Assembly: GCA_964059195.1 (NCBI GenBank)
Contig: CAXKWD010000011.1
Location: forward strand, 35,716,766 to 35,780,765
DNA from: Ectobius pallidus
Lineage: Eukaryota > Arthropoda > Insecta > Blattodea > Ectobiidae
Direction of reading: 5' to 3'
Length of the DNA: 64,000 nt
Shown: piece after piece, positions 47,968 through 60,169 of the stretch
Layout: each line of letters starts with the position of its first letter
How positions within the stretch are numbered: position 1 is the stretch's first letter
Notes under the pieces: model-generated
The model's database searches: none
What the model was told of the DNA's origin: nothing
What the model saw: only the letters and a program-made list of their open reading frames with translations
Program-made: the position numbers and the translations under genes

Positions 47968-48617
47968 GGTGTGTCACGAAGCCTGTTGAAGACTTTCTGT
48001 TGACTTGAAGAAATTTCCGTTTTTCGTTACTTTTTTGAAAACGGCTCTAGTGCTTTTTTTAAACCACAGGGCCAGATACGATCTCTGGTGAATGCACGGA
48101 ATTTTCTGTGGTAGAGATGCCTGGAACGGGTTGACTTTTATAAAACGATTGCAAAAGAGTCAACGATTAAAAAGGTAGGAAAATGAAGATTTCGGCAAGA
48201 AATTTGAATGAATGAATAGGCATTTCAAAATATTAAAACAAACAGACATGAAAGAAGATTTTGAGAGATTATTATTTTCAGAGAACTTCAGCTTATTAAT
48301 GCACTAACAAACACTGAAAAGCTTAGTCATTTAAAGTGAAAAAAAGCCAGATTTGCATCCAAAAGTTCACTGTATGAAATTAACAAAGCGGTTTTGTTGT
48401 AATCAAAAATAAAGTTATTTAAGAAATTACTACTAATGGCTGCAGAAGTGGAAGAGAATTTCACTTTTAAATTTGTTTTCCCGAGAGTTTATTTTCAGCC
48501 ATCCAAGTTTAATTCTTTGCAGTAAATACCGATTTTGAGGAAATATTTACTCTACCGTGTTATGGGTATTTAACGACAGTTGTGTACTTTTACTTAGACC
48601 TGTAACCAGTCACCAGT

Positions 48618-49075
48618 GTGCTAGAATTTGGTGCCGCAGTTGTCGTACAGTCGAGTGTACAAAATCTTTCCGATATAATGCGCAGTGATTTTGTTGGTAA
48701 AAGAATACCTAATCGTCTCCACAAAGCCCACTGCCCACCCCTCCGCGCATATACTCTTTTCGGATACTTAATGTTTGCCTTACTCCCCTCGCTCCTTCGC
48801 TTCTGAACCTTGAAACCGATCTGTTTTCATGGGTTAATGTTTGAGTGCTATACTTTTAACAACAAACCAATAAGAGTCAGATCCATTCAAGAGCTGGTGT
48901 GGGCATTCGTTGTAAGGCACGTCTTCTACCCATCAAATGAAACGTCCCCATATCCCACCCCATTTCACCGTTCACCTAGGCCTGGGTGTTGTTCACAGGC
49001 TTAAGTGTGTGTTCGTTCTTGAATTCAAACCAATAAGAGATTGGCTCAGCCAAGGGCTGGTGTGGAACACAGCCG
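48618..49075. repeat. Imperfect direct duplication
   Basis: AACCAATAAGAG....CA..CAAG.GCTGGTGTGG occurs at 48863-48902 and 49028-49065, 165 bases apart, surrounded by GC-richer sequence than the neighbourhood. A further tRNA-like segment may lie on the minus strand at about 49210-49285. No coding function was recognised. Confidence 0.45.
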
Positions 49076-49516
49076 ATACGGAGATTCAATGTCAATTTTA
49101 AATGAAAAAAAAAACACTAGAAGAAACCAGAAGCATTGGAAAATGTCCGTGCATTCGACTGTACACGTCCGTAGACCTACATTTACCGCATATATAAATG
49201 AAACCAACCTGGGCCAGGACCAAACCTATGAGGTTTACAAAGGAAGCCAGTGCCTTACTGACTGCTCCAACCAGGCTGACCCTACACGATTAAGTGTCAT
49301 TTTTCAGTTATTCTTGCTTAATTTATTATCATCTTTAATGACAGTAAAAATTTATCTTTAAATTTCTGAAATCATGTTTTGCTCTTATACATAGTTGAAA
49401 TGAAAGCAAAATCAAATATTTAAAATTTTTAGCTATTCAATAGAGAACACAAGGTAAACAGCACGACTCAGAATAAATTGAATTTATAGAAGTTGTAAAT
49501 TTACACCTGATTAAAC

Positions 49517-49792
49517 GTGAAAAAAACATCCTCTATTATGGAAACTACGAAAATTGATTTGTTGAAATTTTGCACGACATTCCGTTTGCTTATGTCTGAC
49601 AGACCTGAAACTTTGAAAAATTACTGGTTGCATGGAGAATCAATAAAAATAAATGAGTTTCAGATTAAGCACCATCTTTACAAGTTAGATGAAAATGTAT
49701 TGTTAGTTCTGTCGAATGGTTCAAAAGTATTAACAACTTGTCACACAACCCTTAATAGGTTTCTCGCGCCATCAACTACCTTCCACGCGTGA
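49517..49792 (+). CDS. Unrecognised 91-codon open frame
   Basis: The frame has balanced, protein-like composition (KIDLLKFCTTFRLLMSDRPE, EFQIKHHLYKLDENVLLVLS) unlike the AT-driven frames nearby. I recognise no family, there are no splice or repeat landmarks, and it could be a fragment of an old transposon protein or chance. Confidence 0.2.
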   Translation: MKKTSSIMETTKIDLLKFCTTFRLLMSDRPETLKNYWLHGESIKINEFQIKHHLYKLDENVLLVLSNGSKVLTTCHTTLNRFLAPSTTFHA

Positions 49793-50528
49793 CTTCTAAG
49801 AAATCTGCAGTTTTTTCTTACTTTGATGTAATGAAAATTATTTTATTCATACTATTCTAAACGTCACAGTAAATTTCTGCTAATTAGATACAAAAGATCT
49901 TATCCAAGTCGTTCAACTCAGAACGTGCAAAGAGACCACGTTTTTCTTTGCAGACCTCCTGACCCCCATGTGCGGAAGTTGCACTTTGCTCGCGAAAACA
50001 TTCCCGCCCTTTGTATTGTCAGTACGTGGCCAAGGTCAGCGAGACCCCTACTGATAACCTTCGTCTTTCATAATAAATGATCATTTTGTTAGGGTAGATC
50101 GAAAAAAGTCCATAACGGCTTATCAAACCTTTTTTGCATGCGCACGAGTTGAGTTTTGATTACGTTACTGTTTACTGAAATCGACCTCGGAGGAAAAAAA
50201 AAGCATGAGTAATGTTTAACAACGCGCTGAGAAATTAATGACATAACCAACTGTTTATACAACTGGTGTTTTATTCATGGTTATGGATTCTTCGGAGATA
50301 AAAATTATGTAAAAACAACTGAAAGAACTGATCTTTTCATAGGATCCGCACTTGGCAACTTAGCAATTGCTATTTGAATCGTCTGAAAGTGCTATATCAT
50401 TTTTTCCTTCATTCGGAAATACTTCGTTCCCAGCCTTGTAAAGCAATTACATATACGCTTTCTTCCTTAACAGAAAAAGAAAACGTTCTTTTTTGCTAAT
50501 TTGCCATGTTCCTGCTTACTGTTATTAC

Positions 50529-50750
50529 TAGGGCCCGGAAGTTTATGCAAAATAATACTTTTAGTAATGCACTCCATTGCCTGCTAGTGTACTACATGTG
50601 TACAAGACATGAAAGAAATAACAGAAGATTGGTAGTTTTATTTTGCATATTGCACATAAATGATTTCGATCTGGACCGGTACTGAACCCGTGAACCTGGG
50701 CACAGAGTGCTAGTGCCTTACTGACTTTTCCACTCACGTCGGCTTTGGTG
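50529..50750 (+). repeat. Repeat family B left end with tRNA-like insert
   Basis: GGGCCCGGAAGTTTATGC opens a segment whose next blocks (AATAATGCACTCCA, GCTAGTGT) also occur at 19855-19902. At 50660-50745 the minus strand shows a tRNA-like pair of boxes (AGTCAGTAAGGCACTAGCA, ACGGGTTCAGTACCGG). Confidence 0.5.
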
Positions 50751-50759
50751 CTTTAAAAG

Positions 50760-53000
50760 ATTTAAAAAAAAACTATATTTATAGGCACAATCGTCAATAA
50801 AAAGTTTTGTTACTGGTATAGAAATGTTCGTCTAGAAGAAAACAAAAGGAATCGTGGCTGGTAACATATCAAAACAATTACAACGATTTTTATATTCAGT
50901 ACAAAAACACCCAATAGTTGCGAGAGCAAGATCATTTCTTCTTTTATCCTCGCTGACAACTTCTGAACTTATCAATCCAATTTCAACATTTACTTAAACG
51001 AGATGCCATAACAGAATAACTAAATTTTTTACATTAAAATAATTGTAATCTTAGGAATGGGACTACATAGATGTTCAAATGTTACAAAACAATCTCAGTA
51101 GGATCTGAAATGTACCCCAGTTGGCCTGGCGTGGGCTATTATGCTACAGTATTATATACACCATAGCTTGTGAAGTTATTTTAATACTGTGCGAAAATTA
51201 CTTATAACAGTATCTGTAGAAGGAAAGTATGGAATATTAGTATTTTTTCATTAAAAAAACCATGATAGTCAAAAACTGCTTCAATTCAATTTAATCTGGG
51301 CACATGAATGAGTAGTAAAAGCCACATATTTTCATTTCTTGGAAAGAAACATGTTAACATTTGAATTATAGTTGAAAAGCTTGCTTCTACTCCAATATAT
51401 CATTTTATGATTTTTAGGAGGAACGAAAAACTTATAAACCTATTATTCTATTTTACATGTAATTTATTTTAACTGTATCCATTAGGGGTTGTATTGTACA
51501 ACATATCAAAGTATGAAAAAATTAGGTTTTAGTGTTGAGGTCAAAATAAAATCAAAATAGCATCTCCAGTCTGCTAATTTCTTCCAGAAACAACTTGAGT
51601 CAATATATTTAAGGAATAAAAGCACAGTAATGAGCAATAATAAACTATTTCATGATAATTACATTTGACTTGTACAATCTACATTCTCAGTATGATAATT
51701 AACTAATATATTAAGTTTCTTAACTTGAAAATTCTTTAAAAAGTGTTATTTTTTAGACTGTTCACAGACTACCTACAGGAATGGTTCCTCGGCATTTTGA
51801 TGTAAAAATATCTGTTTCTCTTGCCTCTCCGAGTGTTGGGATCAATCAGAATTACGCTACAACCAACGAGTAAGGGAATAATAACGCGTATGACTTAAGA
51901 GGATTTGAAATAATTTTATTTTTTCATGACTTGGGTGGATTTTCTTCATTTAATTCCAATATGATTTAATGGAGTTTTGCATGACGCTAGTGAGAGATAA
52001 CACAAAAACAAAAAAACGATAAAAAATGACTTAGTGGAGTTTGAAAGCAAGTTTTTCACTTGTTTAATATGTAGATCTATTCGTTCAAAGAAAATTCCCA
52101 TAGCAATCGTTTACAAAATCTCTTGCCCCCAACTTATTTCAGTCTGTTACCGAATGAAAAACAGAAATAATATCGCCGAGGGTGAGAGAACAGGATGATG
52201 AGATGGTTGTAAAGCTTATTACGTCAATGGACAGACCACTGTTGCAGCCTCCCTCGCTAAATGATGGGGAAGGGAGAGTCAGAGACAAGAGAACACATGG
52301 TCAAATAACTAACACGGTTTTGAGGAAGGTTAATTAAGTACCTTGTACGATCTTACGTGGGGATACGTGATACTAACGAGATTTGGCAGAAGAATGGAGA
52401 TATCATGTTCAGTTGTTTCAAGTTCGTTTCCTTTTGTCTGTGTATTTGAAATAGGACGGGAGAGGGAGTGGAATCTTCCACTGCTCGCCCTTTGTTAATT
52501 AAGGGCAACCCACATTTCAATTATATTGAAATATTCATTTAGGAAAGTTTTCAGATGGTTTGTTATTATCATGAACATAACACATACAGTAGTATTCTTT
52601 GTCCGAGCTCCCCTGCCCTGCATTTTGCGTTACATACACTGCCATATTAAAAAGCAAGCAGTAATCACTGAGAAATTTCCATTCTTCCATTTTTATTTCA
52701 CTGGAACATTCGATATAAATCATCATTCAGCTCACCTTGAATAACAAAGAATAGAACTCAAATCAACTAGAAAAAATCACAAAAGGTCTCGGACGAGCTT
52801 CATTCACGCCCTAATATCCCGAATAGAACATGCATTGTTGTGAAAGGTATTGATTATAAAGATCCTTTTCATTCCGAGACTTTATTCAAATAATTTCATT
52901 CCCCGAGCCCCGGGCCAATGTGTAAAGCACAGGTGGGATGAAAAGTTTCAGCTCACACTTTACTTAGGAATGCTCATATAACCTAAACCTTTATTTATAC
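50760..53000. other. No gene recognised
   Basis: AT-rich and partly moderate-GC DNA without a motif-bearing frame. The overlapping open frames at 52526-52744 on both strands are unrecognised. Confidence 0.4.
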
Positions 53001-53012
53001 CATATACGTAGG

Positions 53013-53823
53013 CTAAGGCCCGGAAGTTATTAATCTATCAGAAGACTAATTATGCATTCAAATATGATCTAAAATTTGTAAAATATGCTCCAGAACCAAA
53101 GAAGCATGCCCAATCATTTAAGAAATTTTAATACTATACGTACTTTTGTTAGCTGATTACATTATAGATTATAAATATTAGTATAAGTTGTATCTATGCT
53201 TCGTATATATATGTATGTTTATAGGTATATGGAGTTAGCACAGAATAGGGTTGAATGGCGGGCTAAGGTTAGAGCGGCAATGAACCTTAGGGTTCCATAA
53301 ATTAGATAATATTCCTTTAACTTGCTTAGTAATTGTCTATTGATATTGAGTAAGTAAGTATGTAAGTATAAGTTGTATAAATTACATTACAAAACTTTAC
53401 AAAAAACAAACAAAACAAAACAAAAAACAAGATCAATGCAATAAATTTGAGAAAATTGAAAACTCATGAAGCAGCTTTAATATTATACAATATTAGTTCC
53501 GTAAACATTATTATGAACTGTCAATTATTGTATAGTCGGTTCTCAAAACATACACTTAGCCAAATATGCCGTAAATGTTTGAATAAATAGATGCACAGTA
53601 TTTAAAATTTATTACAAATAAACTGTAAAAAATGTGACAAGTTATAAATACGCACAAATATTTCGATATGAATCGAATATGATGCATTATCCCAAAAACC
53701 AACAAATTATGCAACGATTTTTGAAATGAATCCATCAATTTTCTGTTAGTTCTTTCGTGTCTTGTGCACATTTTAACACTATATTAAAAATAGCCTATGA
53801 TTTTTATAAACTTCCGGGCTCTA
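53013..53823. mobile_element. Family B element with CCCGGAAGTT ends
   Basis: GGCCCGGAAGTTATTAAT at 53013 is mirrored by TTATAAACTTCCGGGCT ending about 53823, giving short inverted ends around about 810 bp. Its interior matches family B fragments at 19980-20080 and 46400-46500. A middle segment (about 53140-53450) has no counterpart in those and may be a separate insertion. No coding remnant was recognised. Confidence 0.5.
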
Positions 53824-54318
53824 CATACAAGAAATAAGAAAAACATGCCAGACGTCACTAGCGTGCATTTTTCTACTCTGAACCCTTTCATAATCAGTTT
53901 CATAGATCTGTTTAATTTTTGTACTATTTTCATACATAGGCCTATATAGATCAGTATTCAGGTTCCATCTGTAGGTAATGTGTCAACGCTCTCCACTAAT
54001 CTAGAAATTTTTACACCATATATCTTATTACAAAAACTCATGATTGGAAAAAGCAAGCAGGTGTAAACTATCCACTATTAGTTCTTAATTATCAATAATT
54101 ACCACAATCATAAGGAGGTACACGAAACACTGACGAAATGAAAAACTATGCATGTATGAGAAGAAATTTTAGTTATGAATTCAGAACTCCACACGACAAT
54201 CTAGACCAGTTAGTTGGATCAATACATTAATGAGCATACTTCGATTAAAGAGAGAATATGACAGCTCGCAATCACTAATAGCTCCATAATGACAACCAGG
54301 CGCTCTTAATTTGTTCGT

Positions 54319-54590
54319 CATATCTCAGCACGGTATATACTACATTAATAAATTGCATTAGTCAGAGTGTACGTTAGCGGAATGCAAAGAACTTCTTAAT
54401 ATGGACTAATAAAATTAGTTATTATTAAATAACTGGACCAAACTTTGAATACCTCATATTTCAGCATGGTATATACTACATTAATAAATTGTATTAGTGT
54501 GTACGTTAGCGGAATGCAATGAACTTTTTAATATGGACTAATAAAATTAGTTATTATTAAATAACTGGACCAAACTTTGAACACCGAAGG
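54319..54590 (+). repeat. Tandem duplication, two copies of a 136-bp unit
   Basis: The unit starting CATATCTCAGCACGGTATAT at 54319 is repeated from 54455 with few differences (one short deletion and scattered substitutions). Both copies end TAACTGGACCAAACTTTGAA. An open frame beginning in the second copy (54577-54924) is unrecognised. Confidence 0.85.
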
Positions 54591-55135
54591 AAAGAAATGT
54601 ATAGAAATTTGTTTTAGAGCAGGCGAGTCACCCAACAAAATGAAGGAAGGATATGCCTCTCTTCCATCCCTCCTCGTTTATTTCGTAATACTATTGACTA
54701 CAGTGCTGGCCACTTTACAGCAACCATTTTTCCAAGAACTGCTGATCACGCCGACGATTTATCATCGCCAATCTTTCTTTATTGCATCTTTCAGTCAAGA
54801 GGGTACATTGTATCCTCGGTCATCAGAATTGTCAAAGTACAAATTACAAAGTACAAAAATAGTACAAAGCTTGAAAAGAGTAAAATATATTGACGATCAA
54901 TTCCTTATATACCTAACAACCTAACTTACACAAATAATTTCACATATTTACAAGTTCAAAAATGTAGAACAGTACAAAAACTTAAAATGAATAAATATAT
55001 ATATAAATTATAAATACAAAATGAACCTAACTAACCTATAACAAACAATTTCAGCGAATAGCAACTCAATTAGCTATGATCAGAAATTTCGTTGGTGTAC
55101 TCAGTTCGGATGTACGAACTTTTCAGTCACATTAA

Positions 55136-55178
55136 GGGACTGATGATGGCCGATGAATGACCGAAATGAGCATATCCC
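55136..55178 (+). ncRNA. Hammerhead-like motif, isolated copy
   Basis: Helix I GGGA/TCCC (55136-55139, 55175-55178), CTGATGA (55140-55146), the extra T, helix II GGCC..GACC with one mismatch, GAAA, and a short AT segment before TCCC. The layout equals that at 20586-20623. No long inverted repeat surrounds it. Confidence 0.4.
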
Positions 55179-56735
55179 AAAGATGATTCCACAAAGTTCA
55201 ACTGATAAAACGAATTGCTACAATGAACCATCACCAGAAATTATAAACTGTTCTACATCCATGGGATATCATATATACTTATACACTATTTTATATTAGG
55301 CCTATAAGACATTATTCGGTTGATATAAAAACAGCAGCTACATTACAGCTACAACGAACATAGGCTAATAGTAATATCAAGAGGCAATTGTGTAAAATTA
55401 TACAACACCTTTAATCTAACTGGTAAAGTGCTTATACTTGATATATGATTATTTTATAACTTTAATTGAATTTTAATGATTTAAGATATTATATGCAAGC
55501 ATTTATCAACATTAGTATATGAATGGCAATACTGTGATACAATTAACACAATTATTATCTATACAGTGATAACATTTAAATATGTTTACTTATATGATTT
55601 ATCAGCGCTACTGTAAGCTGGGGTATTTGTGAAGATACTGTAACATATGATAATTTTATAAAGGTGTACCATATGCAGGTTATTATGTTATATAATTGTT
55701 TATCTATTCGTAAAATAACATAGCAAACGTTGTATCAAATTGAACTTTTTAGATTACTTTATATGTTTGTGGTATAGGTGAACCTTTCATTACACAAAAA
55801 GCCTACAACTACCACAAACGGAAAATGAAATTCATTAATAACTTCTTAATTTTTCCAACTCATCCACTGCCAGCTAACAGTATAAAAGACGCAGGCTTTG
55901 TCCGGATCAGGCAACAATAAAGAATTACTAATACTTCGGAAATAGCAAAGAAAAGAAAAGAGCATAACATGTGCTTAATTAGTATAGATTTTCGGATTAG
56001 GGAACAATGCTACTGGATTCATTTAAAGAAATCCTATGGTCATCTTAACGCGGCTAGGACAATACACTACATGTCCAAGTGAGTCTAAGATATCCTCTTG
56101 AGGGACTAATGGACTGGAGAAAGAAAAAGAGGAACTGGCTCACAGAAGCACTGCGTGACACGCCTGTTCTAAATTAATAGAAATTAATCCTGGAACAGAA
56201 TCTACTTTTCTAAAATGGGTATTCATTTTAATTATGGGGATCATTATTCACATAAATATTAAGTAATTTAACAAAGATGCTTGCCTAGATGCTGGCAAAC
56301 TGCATGGAATATGTAGTCCACGTATGTTTTCAATTTGCAAGAAAACGACCACTTTATTGAAAAACCACAAAGGAAAATGTTGTTCCCTATACTTTCCTTT
56401 GATCATTTTTTTTTATAGCAGTGAGGAAAATACTTACGAAGTAAAGCACAGTTAAAGTTTAGGTACATTTATTTCTGAGAAAGTAGAATTAGAATTAGAA
56501 TTAGAATTGTTTTATTTTACCTGGTGGAATTAAGGCCATTAGGCCTTCTCTTCCATTCAACCAGGATTAATACAACTGAGCTTTACAATCTTACAATAAA
56601 ATAAGTATGATACAAGTACAAAGTTACAAATACACAGGAACATGATTATATTATTATCATTTAAGACTTAGAATTAGTTCACTAGAGATAATACAATACA
56701 TAAAAAAAAATGTTAAAATAGTTTGCTACTTACTA

Positions 56736-56893
56736 AGATTTAAACTATTACTAAAATATTAACTATTACTAAGAAATATGATGTGAAAAGATTTAAACTA
56801 TTACTAAAATATTAACTATTACTAAGATATATGATGTGAAAGATTTAAACTATTACTAAAATATTAACTATTACTAAGAAATATAATGTGAAA
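56736..56893. repeat. Three 53-bp tandem repeats
   Basis: Units beginning AGATTTAAACTATTACTAAA at 56736, 56789 and 56841, nearly identical, within the LINE 3' untranslated region. Confidence 0.9.
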
Positions 56894-56960
56894 TAAAAAT
56901 GAAAAGTTGTGAACAATTGGAAACATTTTCAGTATTTAGATATGTGATGATTTATTGTTA

Positions 56961-58183
56961 TTAATGTAAAACCAAGTCCCTAACTATGGCATCATTGGTC
57001 AGCTTACGCAAGAATTGCATTTGTGTTTGACAGTTCCTACAGTTCTCAGGTAAAGCATTCCAAGATCGCGACATGGAGACAACAAAGGAGCAAGAGTAAT
57101 GGGTTGTTTTATGACGAGGGATACTTAGAATAGAGTTTCTTTGTGAGCGAGTACCGAGATCATGATGAGAAGATAACCGTTGAAAACGTTCATACAAATA
57201 AGTTGGTGTAGAGGACTTGAGGATGTTGAATAGTAGAGTGATGGAATGTGTCAATCGTCGTTCGTTTAGTCTAGCCCAGGACAGCATTTCAAAAGAGGGG
57301 GTGATATGTTCATATTTACGGATGTTGCAAATGTAACGAACGCATAGATTATGAGCCCGTTGCAGTCGTTGTCCCAAGTCGGTGTTTAAGTCTGTATATA
57401 GTACGTCGCAGTAATCAAAATGGGGCATGATTAATGTTTGCACCAGGATTTTTTTTAGTTTAAAGGGGAGGAAATTCTTGAGTCGCTTTAACGAGTGTAA
57501 TATAGAGAAGACTTTTCGGCATATCTCAGTAGTTTGTAGTTTCCAGTTAAGATTTTTGTCCATAATGATGCCAAGGTTTTTTACTTGGTGTACAAAAGGG
57601 ACAATTGATGCATTTACTGTTACAGGGGTAATGTTGTTCATATCCAAATGGCAAAACATTTGCTGTCGTCCAATGATGATTGCTTGTGACTTTTCTGCAT
57701 TGATAGTTAGGTCAAACTTTCCTGTCCATGTGGATATAGTGTCTATGTCTTTATTGAGTTTTTCAATTGCATGGTGTATTGTCTCCGGTCTTGAGTGTAT
57801 GTATAGTTGGAAGTCGTCAGCATACAGATGATATTTACAGTGTTTTAGGGATTTAGAAATGTCATTTATGTAGATAGAGAACAGTAATGGTGCTAATACG
57901 GAACCCTGGGGTACTCCCCTCTGTACTGGCCGCCATTTTGAGTTTTGGTTTGGAGTTGATATGCATTGTAGGCGATCAGTGAGATAGGAGATGAACCAGG
58001 ATACTACGTTGTCTGATAGATGCAATGCAGTGAGTTTATGCGTTAGTAGTTCAATGTTCACTGAGTCGAATGCTTTGCTTAAGTCCAGTAATACTAACAC
58101 GGTTGTAAGACCGTCATCTAGGGCTAGTCGAATGTCTTCATTTACGTTAAGCAGTGCCGTTGCTGAAAGTACTCACTAGAGAT
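56961..58183 (-). CDS. LINE ORF2 fragment: reverse transcriptase and C-terminal domain
   Basis: Open from about 58183 to the stop at 56961; the first methionine is at 58100. Motifs in order: STATALLNVNEDI, LLDLSKAFDSVN (catalytic aspartate of motif A), QRGVPQGSVLAPLLFSIYIN (motif B), HLYADDFQLY (catalytic YADD, motif C), then NLGIIMDKNLNW and the helical C-terminal region (YCDVLY, LQRAHNLCVRYI, SWNALP). The fingers of the RT domain and the endonuclease are missing because of 5' truncation. The frame has no stop, so this is a relatively young copy, but it cannot transpose by itself. Confidence 0.9.
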
Positions 58184-58194
58184 AAAAAATATCT

Positions 58195-58500
58195 GAAGAT
58201 TTGTTTGTTTCTACCGAAGGGTCGGCCTGAGTAGCGTAGTAAGGCGTCCGTTGGCCTTCTGAGCTGAAGATAGCGGGTTTGATCCCGGCCCAGGTCATAG
58301 CATTTATGTGTGCATAAAGGTGACAAGCCAATGTCTGTATGCATTTCAAAGAACTCCTGCGGGACGAAATTCCGGCACACCGGGAAACGGTCACGGCCTA
58401 ATTTGAAGTACATCCCAGTCGTTAAATAATCATTTAACCAAACACCCGATCCGGGATCTAATCTCGGTGGATCCATGTGTTATTTGTGGTGGACAAAATG
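58195..58500 (+). repeat. tRNA-derived SINE
   Basis: A-box-like GAGTAGCGTAGTAAGGCG and B-box-like GCGGGTTTGATCCCGGCC (about 58277-58294) head the element. A body follows: TTTATGTGTGCATAAAGG, AAGAACTCCTGCGGGAC, GGCACACCGGGA, GATCCGGGATCTAATCTCGG. An older copy lies on the minus strand at 5330-5535. Minus-strand frames over this interval are not genes. Confidence 0.75.
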
Positions 58501-58789
58501 GGGTCGGGCAGGTTTTCTCGGGGTGCCCCTGTTTGCCCTGACATATATCTTTCCACTACAGATTCATTCATCATACTATGACCATTGGTTGCAATAAAGT
58601 AATTATAACCAAACACCCTCTACCGAATGAACAATCTGTTAAAATCAGCGCAGTCATACCCCTTTCATTCTGTGTGTATAGTAGATCTATATAAACTGGG
58701 AAACATGTCTAATTTAAATGGAGACCACTCACTGGTAATACGCAAATAAACTTACTAACGTGCGTAAACAGGATGTAACTCACCAGGTC

Positions 58790-58960
58790 CACTGGTGCAT
58801 ATCGGTCTGGTAGGAGAAGTCAATTGAGACATGGTTTTCTTTTTGCAAATTTGCGAGTTCGATTCTCGCCGAGGTAGATGAGAGTTATGTGTGCGTAAAT
58901 GCGGTAGTCCATATCTCCAAATTTACAGACATTTAAAAGCAATCCTTTCCTCTCTCTCTT
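58790..58960 (+). repeat. tRNA-like SINE, second family
   Basis: GCGAGTTCGATTCTCGCCGAGG is a perfect T-arm/B-box-like hairpin, followed by GTTATGTGTGCGTAAATG, similar in kind to the body of the SINE at 58195 but distinct in the head. Confidence 0.5.
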
Positions 58961-59084
58961 TCTTATTAATAGTTTTACCTCTCCACTTTCAGGAAATAGG
59001 CACCCTGCTATATACAGCGCAGCTACCTGACGGGAGAGGGATTATCTATTGATCACACATACGTACTGTTTGACCAGACATGGA

Positions 59085-59265
59085 GGTCTCCTCGGGTAAG
59101 GAATGGGCACTACGCCGGGGTCACCTCCAAGACGACATTTGTCTCACAGCTGAGAAAAAAACCCGGAAAACCCCCAACTAGGTAACCTATCCCGACGGGG
59201 ATTCGAACCCGGGCTCGCTGCGTGAGAGGAGCGAACGCAACCCCTGACCCACAGCGGTGGACAAA
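59085..59265 (-). repeat. tRNA-like SINE, third family
   Basis: On the minus strand, GGGTCAGGGGTTGCGTTC and GCGAGCCCGGGTTCGAATCC form the tRNA-like head, followed by CGGGATAGGTTACC and GGGTTTTCCGGG, then CAGCTGTGAGAC. The GC-rich composition contrasts with the surroundings. Confidence 0.6.
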
Positions 59266-59622
59266 AGCACTCATGCAAGAAAAAAAAAATCCGGCAAACC
59301 GGCGTCAGTCCAGTGTTTACGAATTCCGTGCGGAGAGGGAGAAATTTTCCGAATTGTGTGCCAATAAAATCTAGGACGTATCCGAATTGCGTGCAAATGC
59401 TTCTAGGAGGTATCCAAGTTGCGTGCCAAGAAGGTAGCCAAAACATGGAATATTTTCCTTCACATTTCGGACTACTCTATACTATAACGCACTGTTCATT
59501 AATTTTAACCTAAGCTTTAACAAGTATCTTGCAACACGCCCACCTTTCCTTACTATTATTTAGTGCCTTTTGAAAGTCATCAATGACGAACAGTTGCGTG
59601 TTTTTTTTTTCACTCATCATAA

Positions 59623-60162
59623 TACGAGGGCCGTCCATAAAGTAAGTTTCTCCGGGGCCGTTTACAGAAACAGAAAGCGTTCAGCTATTTTTCAACATAT
59701 TCGCCACCGGAATTGAGACATTTTCCATTCCGTGGGAACAACGTTTGAATACCTGTGTCGGAGAAGTCTGCCGCCTGGGATTTGAACCACTGTGTGACAA
59801 CCACCTCCGCCTATCTATCATTTTCTGTCATTTCTTGAGGTATAAAAAAAAGATGGAAATCGCTGAGAGCGAGATCCGGGCTGTAAGTTGAATTTTGAAC
59901 ACCTCCCAGTTGAACTTCTGCAGGAGACTTGCTGGGAGGTGTTTAAAATTGCCACACAATTGTTCAAATCCCAGGCGGGAGACTTCTCCGACACAGGTAT
60001 TTAAACGTTGGTCCCACGGAATGAAAAAGTATCAATACCGGTGGCGAATATGTTGAAAAATAGCTTAACACTTGTCGTATCTGTTGGAATATATGTCCAT
60101 GAAATTGTGTTTTGTTTCTGTAAACGGTACCAGGGAAACTTACTTCATGGACGGCCCTCGTA
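59623..60162. mobile_element. Mariner-end foldback, copy 2
   Basis: The element (59625-60160) is flanked by TA on both sides. Its ends CGAGGGCCGTCCATAAAG and the complement CATGGACGGCCCTCG match closely. Each arm is an inverted copy of a mariner 3' end. On the minus strand of the left arm the intact C-terminus of the transposase is readable (VTQWFKSQAADFSDTGI, GKCLNSGGEYVEK, stop). The right arm on the plus strand reads QLFKSQAGDFSDTGI then a stop. A small inner palindrome (about 59902-59945, CACCTCCCAG... and CTGGGAGGTG) forms the loop region. Same architecture as 37280-37922. Confidence 0.8.
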
Positions 60163-60169
60163 GCTACAA

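Larger units (their letters stand above)
56484..58183 (-). mobile_element. LINE copy with reverse-transcriptase ORF and (AATTCT)n tail
   Basis: Minus-strand element, 5'-truncated at about 58183. The coding part runs 58183-56961. The 3' untranslated region contains three 53-bp tandem units (56736-56893) and a segment (GGCCTAATGGCCTTAATTCC) near the end. It finishes in AATTCT repeats (56484-56508), a LINE-type simple-repeat tail. It abuts a SINE at 58195. Confidence 0.85.

Noticed and set aside
54577..54924. 115-codon open frame with a hydrophobic stretch
   Set aside because: It starts inside a tandem duplication, has no recognisable family and ends in low-complexity sequence.
57427..57831. 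134-codon plus-strand open frame
   Set aside because: It is the antisense shadow of the LINE reverse-transcriptase ORF on the minus strand.
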